A model generated the notes under the pieces. That model did no database searches, was not told the DNA's origin, and worked only from the letters and a program-made list of their open reading frames with translations. The translations under genes were made by a program, and so were the position numbers. Of a DNA stretch of 17,025 nucleotides, positions 5,844 through 13,158 are shown piece by piece. How positions within the stretch are numbered: the first letter of the stretch is position 1; each line of letters begins with the position of its first letter. The stretch comes from an uncultured Clostridium sp. (lineage in GTDB: Bacteria; Bacillota; Clostridia; TANB77; CAG-508), in assembly GCA_945874585.1 (NCBI GenBank), contig CAMCHB010000014.1, positions 1 to 17,025 of the forward strand, written 5' to 3'.

Positions 5844-8384
5844 ATGGATAAAAGAGCAAAACAAAAAGAAAAGGAAAAAGATAAAACAAAAGTATCTCAA
5901 TCAAAAAATAAAAAAAATCAAAAGAAAGGAAAATTTTCTAAGAAACATCCTAAATTAGCTTTAGCCATTCGAATTTTTCTTGTTATTTTAGCTTTATTGT
6001 GCTTGATTGGCGCAGGCGTTTTAGCAGGTATCTTTTATGGCTTATTTGGGGATGATTTTACCATTTCCAAAAAGGATTTAACGGAGTATAGCTTAAATAC
6101 CAACATCAATGACCGAGACGATAATTATATTGGTTCAATGTCAGGCGAAGAAATCCGACAAAATGTGACATTGTCAGAAATGCCAAAATATTTACCAGAT
6201 GCGTATATATCAATTGAGGATGAACGATTTGAACAACACCATGGTGTTGATTTAAAAAGAACGGCTTATGCAACCGTAACCTATCTATTCCATAGAGGAT
6301 CATCTTCTTTTGGAGGAAGTACTATTACCCAACAATTGGTAAAAAATATAACACAAGATAAAGATGACAGCGGTATTGGTGGTATTGTAAGAAAAGTAAA
6401 AGAAATGTCAAAAGCTTATCAAATTGAAAAATTGATTTCAAAGGATCAGATTTTGGAATTATACTTAAACATCTTGTTCGTAGGAGGACCTGGCAATCAT
6501 GGTGTTGCTATGGGAGCACGTTATTATTTTGATAAAGATGTGAGCAATTTAAGTTTGGAAGAATGTGCTTTTCTTGCCGGTATCAACAATTCACCAAATT
6601 CTTACAACCCATTTGATAAAATGACAGATAAAAAAAGCGAGCTTATCAAGAAGAGAACCAAAACAGTTTTAAAGAAAATGTATGATTTAGGAAAAATCAA
6701 TAAAGATGAATACGATGAAGCCGTTGGAAAAGTAGAGGAAGGTTTGCAATTTAGCAAAGGACAGACTGTTCAAAGCAATTATTCTTACTTGACAGAGGCT
6801 GCTATCAATCAAGCAGTAGAAGATTTGGCTGCTAAAAATGGATGGGATAAATCATTTGCACGTGCAAAATTATCAGGTGGTGGTTACACCATTCATACAA
6901 CACAAGATACCAATATTCAAAACATCATGGAAGATGAATTTAAAAAGAGCACCTATATTAAAAAATCTAAGAAGAACAAAATAAAAGATGCAGAAGGGAA
7001 TGATACTTCAGAGTCAGCAACTACACAAGCTGCTATGGCGATTATTGATTATCGAAGTGGTCAAGTCGTTGGCTTAGTGGGAGGATTAGGCGAAAAAACA
7101 GCAACTGGCAATCTAAACCGTGCTACCCAAACTACCCGTCAGCCAGGATCAGCTACCAAACCAATTTCAACAATTGCACCAGCTATCAATGAAAAAATTA
7201 TTACAGCAGGAACGGTATACGATGATTCTAAAACGACTTTTGGATCTTATGAACCAAAAAATGATAAAGAAGTTTATCGTGGACTTTTAACAGTAAGAGA
7301 TGCGATTGCATACTCACAAAACATGATTCCATTGAAGATTATGACAGAATTAACACCTGCTAAATCAATTGATTATATGAGAAAAATGGGCGTTTCTACC
7401 TTATACAAACATGGCGAAAACAAAAAGAAGGATGATGAGTCTTTACCACTTGCAATTGGTGGTTTATCAGAAGGCATTAGTCCACTTGAAATGGCAGCAG
7501 CCTATGGAACCATCGCCAATGACGGTAAATACATTTCTCCAATTTTCTATACAAGTGTAACAGATAGTGAAGGAAATGTCGTTGTAGAGCCATCTCAGAA
7601 GAGAGAAGATGCCATTACAGAACAAGCATCTTATGTAACCAAAAGCATTTTGACACAACCAGTTTTAACAGGAACGGCTACTTATTGTGCGATTGGTGGC
7701 ATGGATGTAGCAGCTAAAACCGGTACAACAAATGGAAGTTATGACCGTTGGCTATGTGGATTTACACCATATTATGCAGCAGCAACTTGGTTCGGTTATG
7801 ATCAACAAGAGGAAGTTACAGGATTTTCTAGAAACCCAGCTGGTATGATTTGGTCTAACATTATGAAAGCTATCCATAAGGGATTAGATGGTAAAAAATT
7901 TGAACAACCAGATGGCATAACAACAGCTACAATTTGTAAAGAATCAGGTGATTTGGCAACAGATAAATGTAGCAAAACTTATACAGAAGTCTTTATCAAA
8001 GGAACAGAACCAAGCAAAAAATGTCAAGGACATGTCAGCTTAAAAATTTGTACGGAAAGCGGAAAAATTGCAAATGAGTACTGTCCAGAAGTAGAAAATA
8101 GAAGCTATACAGCAAAACCAGAAAAAGAGGAAAATGCAAAATGGAAAACCAATTATGGATCTAAATTTAATGCACCAACAGAGATCTGTACGATTCATAC
8201 CAAAAAGACAGAAGAGGAAGAGAAAAAAGAGCCGGAAAAACCTTCGAAAGAACCGGTGAACAATACGACTGGTGGAAACACAACAGACGGTAAGAATACA
8301 ACAGATGATGATACCAATTCACATGGAAATAGTACTAATAGCCTAGAAAACAATACCAATACAACCAATGATTTGGATGAATAA
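5844..8384 (+). CDS. Bifunctional class A penicillin-binding protein (PBP1A type)
   Basis: Polymerises lipid II into glycan strands and cross-links the stem peptides on the outer face of the membrane. A lysine-rich cytoplasmic head (1-38) precedes one membrane anchor (about 39-68). The GT51 glycosyltransferase domain shows EDERFEQHHG at 125-134 (catalytic E125), GGSTITQQ at 157-164 and the later RKVKEM and LYLNILFVG blocks. The transpeptidase has SATK at 436-439 (acylated S436), SQN at 491-493 and KTGT at 625-628. After it comes a tail with six cysteines (698, 709, 727, 736, 747, 782), including two I-C-x-E-S-G modules with C-x10-C spacing, then an acidic Lys/Glu and Asn/Thr-rich low-complexity end (790-846). 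At 846 aa it is at the long end for the family. AAGGAGG at 5831-5837 gives a strong start. Expect the cysteine modules outside the cell, possibly disulfide-bonded. Confidence 0.96.
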   Translation: MDKRAKQKEKEKDKTKVSQSKNKKNQKKGKFSKKHPKLALAIRIFLVILALLCLIGAGVLAGIFYGLFGDDFTISKKDLTEYSLNTNINDRDDNYIGSMSGEEIRQNVTLSEMPKYLPDAYISIEDERFEQHHGVDLKRTAYATVTYLFHRGSSSFGGSTITQQLVKNITQDKDDSGIGGIVRKVKEMSKAYQIEKLISKDQILELYLNILFVGGPGNHGVAMGARYYFDKDVSNLSLEECAFLAGINNSPNSYNPFDKMTDKKSELIKKRTKTVLKKMYDLGKINKDEYDEAVGKVEEGLQFSKGQTVQSNYSYLTEAAINQAVEDLAAKNGWDKSFARAKLSGGGYTIHTTQDTNIQNIMEDEFKKSTYIKKSKKNKIKDAEGNDTSESATTQAAMAIIDYRSGQVVGLVGGLGEKTATGNLNRATQTTRQPGSATKPISTIAPAINEKIITAGTVYDDSKTTFGSYEPKNDKEVYRGLLTVRDAIAYSQNMIPLKIMTELTPAKSIDYMRKMGVSTLYKHGENKKKDDESLPLAIGGLSEGISPLEMAAAYGTIANDGKYISPIFYTSVTDSEGNVVVEPSQKREDAITEQASYVTKSILTQPVLTGTATYCAIGGMDVAAKTGTTNGSYDRWLCGFTPYYAAATWFGYDQQEEVTGFSRNPAGMIWSNIMKAIHKGLDGKKFEQPDGITTATICKESGDLATDKCSKTYTEVFIKGTEPSKKCQGHVSLKICTESGKIANEYCPEVENRSYTAKPEKEENAKWKTNYGSKFNAPTEICTIHTKKTEEEEKKEPEKPSKEPVNNTTGGNTTDGKNTTDDDTNSHGNSTNSLENNTNTTNDLDE

Positions 8385-8399
8385 AGAGGAGGTAGAAAA

Positions 8400-9779
8400 A
8401 TGATTTATTTTTATAACACTTTAACCAGAAAAAAGGAAGAATTTAAACCAGCAGAAGGAAATACGGTTCGCATTTATACATGCGGACCAACGGTTTACAA
8501 GGATGCAACCATTGGAAATATGAGAACTTTTATCTTCATGGATAATTTAAGAAGAGTTTTGAAATACAATGGTTATCAATTAAAGCATGTTATGAATTTA
8601 ACCGATGTAGGCCATCTTGTATCAGATGGTGATGAGGGCGAAGACAAGATGATAAAATCAGCACGTGAAGAGGGAAAGACACCACTTGAAATTGCGGAAT
8701 ATTATACCAAATTATTTTTCCGTGACTTAGATCGTTTGGATGTGGATATGCCTGAAATTATTTGTAAGGCAACCGATTATATTCAAGAAATGCTAGAATA
8801 TGTAGAGGCTCTTATGAAAAATGGTTATGCTTATGAAACATCAACTGCCATTTATTTTGACGTTTCAAAATTAGATGCTTATGGCCTTTTATCTGGTATT
8901 GATGTTCGTAAACAAAAGGCTGGAGCTCGTGTTGATGTGGATCCAGAAAAGAGAAATCCTTATGATTTTGCTTTATGGATCAAAGCACCAGAAAACCATT
9001 TAATGAAATGGGATAGTCCTTGGGGACCAAGTTATCCAGGTTGGCATATTGAATGCTCTACTATGAGTAGAATTCATTTTGGTGATCAATTTGATATTCA
9101 TACTGGTGGTGTGGACTTGATTCCAACCCATCATGAAAATGAAATTGCTCAAAGTAAAGGACGTACCGGTAAAATACCAGCAAGATTTTGGATGCATCAA
9201 GAATTTTTGCTAATCAATGGCGGAAAAATGTCAAAGAGTTTGGGTAATGTTTATTTATTACAAGACTTGATTGACAAAGGTTATGAACCACTTGTTTACA
9301 AATATTTTTGCTATACAGCTCACTATCGTAGTAGATTAAATTTCACATGGGAAGGTATGGACGCAGCTCAAAAATCTTTAGCTAATTTAAGAGAAAGTTA
9401 TCAAAAACACAAAGCTGGAGAAGAAAAAATTGATGCAGCTCAAATACAAGAATGGGAAAAACGTTTTCTTGAAGCTATCAATGATGATATCAATATGCCA
9501 AGTGCAATGGGCGTTGTATGGGAAGTGGCTAAATACCCTTTAAAATCAAAGGAGTTAGCTGATTTATTATTAAAATTTGATCAAGTTCTAGGATTGGAGA
9601 TTGATAAAATAAAACAAGATGAATCCATTCCAACAGAAGTTTTAGAGTTGGTAAAACAAAGAAAACAGGCTAGAGAAGATAAGAATTGGGCACAATCAGA
9701 TGCATTAAGAGATCAAATCAAAGCATTAGGTTATCAAGTGGAAGATACAAAAGAAGGTATGAAAATAGAAAAATTATAA
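8400..9779 (+). CDS. cysS: Cysteinyl-tRNA synthetase (HIGH motif reads TIGN)
   Basis: Charges tRNA-Cys in the cytoplasm. The zinc site that selects cysteine is complete: C28, C219, H244 and E248. KMSKS is exact at 276-280, and the DALR-type anticodon-binding region follows, ending in the usual KQARE-KNWAQSDALRDQI block. It has 459 aa, normal for the family. The HIGH signature is unusual: PTVY is followed by KDATIGN, so residue 37, nearly always His, is Thr. The NLTDVGHLVSDGDEGEDKM block (about 68-86) puts it in a clostridial-like subgroup. AGAGGAGGT at 8385-8393 is a strong ribosome binding site. It is the last gene of the prmC unit. CysRS identity is firm; only the effect of Thr37 is open. 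Confidence 0.95.
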   Translation: MIYFYNTLTRKKEEFKPAEGNTVRIYTCGPTVYKDATIGNMRTFIFMDNLRRVLKYNGYQLKHVMNLTDVGHLVSDGDEGEDKMIKSAREEGKTPLEIAEYYTKLFFRDLDRLDVDMPEIICKATDYIQEMLEYVEALMKNGYAYETSTAIYFDVSKLDAYGLLSGIDVRKQKAGARVDVDPEKRNPYDFALWIKAPENHLMKWDSPWGPSYPGWHIECSTMSRIHFGDQFDIHTGGVDLIPTHHENEIAQSKGRTGKIPARFWMHQEFLLINGGKMSKSLGNVYLLQDLIDKGYEPLVYKYFCYTAHYRSRLNFTWEGMDAAQKSLANLRESYQKHKAGEEKIDAAQIQEWEKRFLEAINDDINMPSAMGVVWEVAKYPLKSKELADLLLKFDQVLGLEIDKIKQDESIPTEVLELVKQRKQAREDKNWAQSDALRDQIKALGYQVEDTKEGMKIEKL

Positions 9780-9791
9780 ACAGATAGAAAC

Positions 9792-9823
9792 ATACAAGGA
9801 AAAGAAAATTCTCTTCCTTGTAT
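9792..9823 (+). terminator. Hairpin after cysS, possible terminator without adjacent T run
   Basis: ATACAAGGAA (9792-9801) pairs perfectly with TTCCTTGTAT (9814-9823), with two further possible pairs inside the loop. The next bases are TAGTGTTG; a T run comes only at 9842-9847, so termination would be weak or need a factor. It sits directly before the promoter of the next unit and may equally protect the cysS 3' end. Confidence 0.5.
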
Positions 9824-9828
9824 TAGTG

Positions 9829-9857
9829 TTGTCATATCTACTTTTTTAGTGTAAAAT
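9829..9857 (+). promoter_or_regulatory. Sigma-A-like promoter for the FemAB-alr-DUF1189-ftsH unit
   Basis: TTGTCA (9829-9834), 17-base spacer, TAAAAT (9852-9857). A further TATAAT at 9871-9876 lacks a good -35. The first option would start near 9864, giving a leader of under 30 bases. Confidence 0.6.
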
Positions 9858-9891
9858 ATGGAATTAGGTATATAATATAAGGGAGGAGTAT

Positions 9892-10947
9892 ATGAAAATA
9901 TTAGAAGAACGCGATAAACAAGCATATCAAAAATTTTTGGAAAATCATGAAAGGTGCAATTTTCAACAATCTTTGGAATGGGCAAAAGTGAAAGATCATT
10001 GGAAAAATGAAGTTGTTTTAGCACAGGGTAATAATGGAGAAATAGAAGGAAGTGTTAGTGTACTAATTCGAAAGATTCCTTTCTTTGGAAACTTCATGTA
10101 TTCTTCTCGAGGACCAGTTTGTGACATCCACGACGAAAGAGTCCTAAGCCAATTAACAGAAGGAATTCGTGAATTGGCCAAAAGATATCATGCTTTTGTT
10201 TTTGTGATAGAGCCAGATATCAAAAGTAGTGATCAAGAATATCGAGAAATTAGTAAAAGATTAGGCTATTCCATTAAAGATAATGCAAAAAATTTCCGAG
10301 AAGAAATTCAGCCACGTTATGTGTTTCGCTTGGATTTAAAAGGAAAGACAGAAGATGAAATCTTTAAAGCCTTACATCAAAAAACAAGATATAATATTCG
10401 TTTAGCTAAAAAGAAAGGTGTTGTAGTGCGTGAAGGTTCACGTGAGGACTTAAAAGATTTTCATAAAATTATGGTCACAACAGGTCAAAGGGATGGGTTT
10501 ATTATTCGACCATTAAGTTATTTTGAAAAGATGTATGATGAATTGGTACCAAATGGGCACATGAAAGTGATGATGGCATATTATGAGGACAAGCCTATTG
10601 CTGGTATTATTCCTATTATTTATGGTAACAAAGTTTGGTACCTATATGGAGCAAGCAGCAATGAACATCGTAATTTGATGCCAAATTATTTGTTACAATG
10701 GACCATGATTCAATATGCCATTGAAAATGGATTTGAAATGTATGATTTTAGAGGCGTTTCAGGTGTAGTAGATGAACATCATCCACAATATGGTTTGTAT
10801 CGTTTTAAAAAAGGATTTGGCGCAGAGTTCACAGAATTTATTGGTGAAGTTTATTTGCCTTTTAAACCACTAACTTATCGACTTTACAAGTTTGCTGAAA
10901 AAACCTTCCGTACATTAAGAGGTATGAAAAGTAAATTTCAGAAATAG
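9892..10947 (+). CDS. FemAB-family peptidoglycan peptidyltransferase (FemX-like)
   Basis: Members add amino acids from aminoacyl-tRNA to the peptide side chain of lipid II, building the cross-bridge, at the inner face of the membrane. Family hallmarks are the N-terminal NFQQSLEWAKVKDHW (about 23-37), the RGPVCD segment near residues 80-85 at the end of the first sub-domain, RYVFRLDLKGKTEDEIF and the HQKTRYNIRLAKKKGV block (about 144-180), and the C-terminal YDFRGVSG with GLYRFKKGFGAEFTEFIGE. It has 351 aa and lacks the long helical hairpin arm of FemA, so it is closest to FemX/VanK-type one-domain-pair enzymes. The amino acid added cannot be read from the sequence. GGGAGG at 9881-9886 precedes the ATG. 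It is followed after 10 bases by the alanine racemase gene, which supports a peptidoglycan role. Confidence 0.88.
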   Translation: MKILEERDKQAYQKFLENHERCNFQQSLEWAKVKDHWKNEVVLAQGNNGEIEGSVSVLIRKIPFFGNFMYSSRGPVCDIHDERVLSQLTEGIRELAKRYHAFVFVIEPDIKSSDQEYREISKRLGYSIKDNAKNFREEIQPRYVFRLDLKGKTEDEIFKALHQKTRYNIRLAKKKGVVVREGSREDLKDFHKIMVTTGQRDGFIIRPLSYFEKMYDELVPNGHMKVMMAYYEDKPIAGIIPIIYGNKVWYLYGASSNEHRNLMPNYLLQWTMIQYAIENGFEMYDFRGVSGVVDEHHPQYGLYRFKKGFGAEFTEFIGEVYLPFKPLTYRLYKFAEKTFRTLRGMKSKFQK

Positions 10948-10957
10948 GAGTTAAAAA

Positions 10958-12085
10958 ATGAAATCTTTATTGATCAATCAAAAAGACTTAAAACATAATA
11001 TCGAAATTATCAAAGAATTAGCAAAAGATAACACATCAGTTGGAACAAGTATCGAGTTCAAGCTCGTTGGCGTGGTCAAGGGAAATGGCTATGGATTAGG
11101 ATTGGTGGAATTTGCTAGATTTTTAAAAGATAATGGGGTGCCTATTTTAGCAGTGTCAACGGTTGAAGAAGCTGTTGAATTAAGAGAAGCTGGTATTGAT
11201 GGTGTTGTTTTGATGCTCTCTTCGACAGCAGTAGATAAGGAAATTAAGACTTTAATAGAACATAACATTACTGTTACAATAGGTTCTGATGAGTCGGCTC
11301 GTAAAGTAAATGAATGGGCTAAAAAACTAAATATTACCGTTAGAGCTAATTTAGCAATTGATACAGGATTTGGACGTTATGGATTTTTGTATCAAGATAC
11401 AGATCATATGATTTCTGTTTTGAAAAGTTTGACAAATGTGCACATCGTGAGTACTTTTTCTCATTTTTCGATGTCTTTTGCTAAAAAGGAAAAATGGACA
11501 AGAATTCAGTTCAAACGTTTTGTGGACACGGTTTCTATTCTACAAGAAAATTATATCAAAACAGGACATCTACATATTTGTAATTCATCTGCTTTTTTGC
11601 GTTTCCCTTATATGCATTTGAATGCAGCTCGTATAGGATCTGCTTTTTTAGGTAGAATCTTATTGCCAAATGAATGGGGACTAAAAAAAATTGGTGTTTT
11701 ACATACAAATATTACGGAAATAAAAACCCTGCCAAGGGGATTCAATGTTGGTTATTCTAACACATTTAAAACAAAACGAGACAGTAAGGTTGCTATTATT
11801 CCGGTTGGATATCATGATGGATTTAATGTACACAACAATCATGATGTATATCGCTTCCGCGATAAATTGCGTTATATATATCATGATGCAAAAGATTTTT
11901 TTACGAATAAACAATTGAAAGTAACCATTCAAGATAAAAAATATACCGTTATGGGAAAAATTGGTATGTATCATATGGCGATTGATATAACAGGACATGA
12001 TGAAATACAAATCAATGATGATGTGTATTTGGATATAAATCCTTTGTATGTAGATAGTAAAATCAAAAGGGAGTATATAGAGTAG
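10958..12085 (+). CDS. alr: Alanine racemase-like PLP enzyme, divergent
   Basis: Fold-type III racemase expected to make D-alanine for peptidoglycan. The PLP lysine is K41 in VVKGNGYG, the IDTGFGR block has R140, HICNSSAFLRFP and R225 in AARIG match the PLP phosphate and pyridine contacts, and the second-base tyrosine lines up with Y266 in VGYSNTF. IPVGYHDGF is also typical. Odd points: the C-terminal motif normally G-x-x-x-M-D-Q reads GKIGMYH (Met337-Tyr338-His339), and the usual SYG after the base is replaced by GYS. At 375 aa it is normal length. It could instead act on another amino acid such as serine, as in VanT-type racemases. AGGAG at 10946-10950 overlaps the preceding TAG stop. Confidence 0.85.
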   Translation: MKSLLINQKDLKHNIEIIKELAKDNTSVGTSIEFKLVGVVKGNGYGLGLVEFARFLKDNGVPILAVSTVEEAVELREAGIDGVVLMLSSTAVDKEIKTLIEHNITVTIGSDESARKVNEWAKKLNITVRANLAIDTGFGRYGFLYQDTDHMISVLKSLTNVHIVSTFSHFSMSFAKKEKWTRIQFKRFVDTVSILQENYIKTGHLHICNSSAFLRFPYMHLNAARIGSAFLGRILLPNEWGLKKIGVLHTNITEIKTLPRGFNVGYSNTFKTKRDSKVAIIPVGYHDGFNVHNNHDVYRFRDKLRYIYHDAKDFFTNKQLKVTIQDKKYTVMGKIGMYHMAIDITGHDEIQINDDVYLDINPLYVDSKIKREYIE

Positions 12086-12090
12086 GGGGA
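12084..12090 (+). promoter_or_regulatory. Ribosome binding site supporting a TTG start
   Basis: AGGGGGA overlaps the alr stop and ends 5 bases before TTG 12096. There is no in-frame ATG close by; starting later would cut into the N-terminal basic segment or the first membrane helix. Confidence 0.6.
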
Positions 12091-12095
12091 TCAAT

Positions 12096-13136
12096 TTGGA
12101 TAAACAAAAAGAAGTAAAAAAGAGTTTTTTTCAAAAATTAAAATTAGCCATATTCAATTTAGAAAGATATAGTGAGTTCGCATTAGAGAAAACATCCGAT
12201 TCACTTCGCTATTTGATTTGTTTGGTATTGTTTTTTTCACTTATTGCCAGTGCGGCATTAACCATTGCTGGTTCTCAATTTTTGCAAGAATCAAAACAAA
12301 TACTTGAAAATGATTTGCCAGAGTTTTCTATCAAAGATAATCAGCTAAGTACAACGGTTGATGAACCAAAAACCATTCAAAACACAAAGGATCCGGATTA
12401 TGGAATGCTAATAGATGCAAGTGATTCGGTTACAGAGGAAACATTAGACACATACCAGAAAAAAGTAGGGTTGCATACGGTTGGCATGATATTTTTAAAG
12501 GACCGTATTTTGGTCAAAAGCCCTATGAATCAAAATCAAAATGATTTTGCATCCTATTCTTATCAAGATTTTTTAAATGCCTTGCAGTTGAATGAATTGG
12601 ATACTCAATCTTTGCACGAAAAAATTCAACAAATTCAGCCAATTAGTTTATATTCAGCTTTATTCTTAACATTTTTGTTGTATATGTTTAGCACCTATTT
12701 TATTGCGACATTGTTTGAAACATTATTATTATGGGTAATGGGTTATTTAACTTGCAAAATGGCTAATTTGCCTTTAAAAGGAAAGCAAATTTACAATTTA
12801 ACGATTTATGCATTAACATTACCAATTTTATTAAATGCTATCTATATTCCGGTACGTGTATTGGCATCCTTTAACATGGAATATTTCCAAATGATGTATA
12901 CAGCAGTATCTGCTATTTACTTAGTAACAGCCATGTTGTTAATGCGTACAGAGATGCTAAAACAACAAACAGAAATTCAGAAAATTCAAGAAGTTCAAAA
13001 ACAAGTACATGAGGAATTGAAACAAGAAAAGCAAGAGGAAAATACAGAAACACCGGATGAAAAAAAGAAAACCAAGGAAGAAAAAAAGGATGAGAATTTA
13101 GGGAAAACAGGAGAAACTCCTGAACCAACTGAATAA
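12096..13136 (+). CDS. DUF1189-type integral membrane protein
   Basis: Function unknown. The protein matches the general DUF1189 pattern: a short basic N-terminus (KKSFFQKLK), a first membrane helix (about 39-59), an extracytoplasmic region opening with LPEFSIKDNQLST and containing a DYGMLIDASD segment (about 60-183), then a cluster of helices (about 184-219 as one or two spans, 231-257, 264-283). A charged Gln/Glu/Lys tail (284-346) is predicted coiled coil followed by disordered, and would be cytoplasmic if the helix count is five. The TTG start is chosen from the GGGGG site. It lies 10 bases after alr and 22 bases before ftsH, so co-expression is likely. A role in envelope biology or as an FtsH partner is inference only. 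Confidence 0.75.
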   Translation: MDKQKEVKKSFFQKLKLAIFNLERYSEFALEKTSDSLRYLICLVLFFSLIASAALTIAGSQFLQESKQILENDLPEFSIKDNQLSTTVDEPKTIQNTKDPDYGMLIDASDSVTEETLDTYQKKVGLHTVGMIFLKDRILVKSPMNQNQNDFASYSYQDFLNALQLNELDTQSLHEKIQQIQPISLYSALFLTFLLYMFSTYFIATLFETLLLWVMGYLTCKMANLPLKGKQIYNLTIYALTLPILLNAIYIPVRVLASFNMEYFQMMYTAVSAIYLVTAMLLMRTEMLKQQTEIQKIQEVQKQVHEELKQEKQEENTETPDEKKKTKEEKKDENLGKTGETPEPTE

Positions 13137-13158
13137 AGGAAAGGTTAAGGGAAAAAGA

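Noticed and set aside
9734..10024. 96-codon minus-strand open frame over the cysS/FemAB junction
   Set aside because: It crosses the hairpin and promoter, overlaps two real genes and shows no domain.
11699..12094. 131-codon minus-strand open frame over the end of alr
   Set aside because: Hydrophobic, low-complexity reading opposite a well-supported gene, with no ribosome binding site or family motif.
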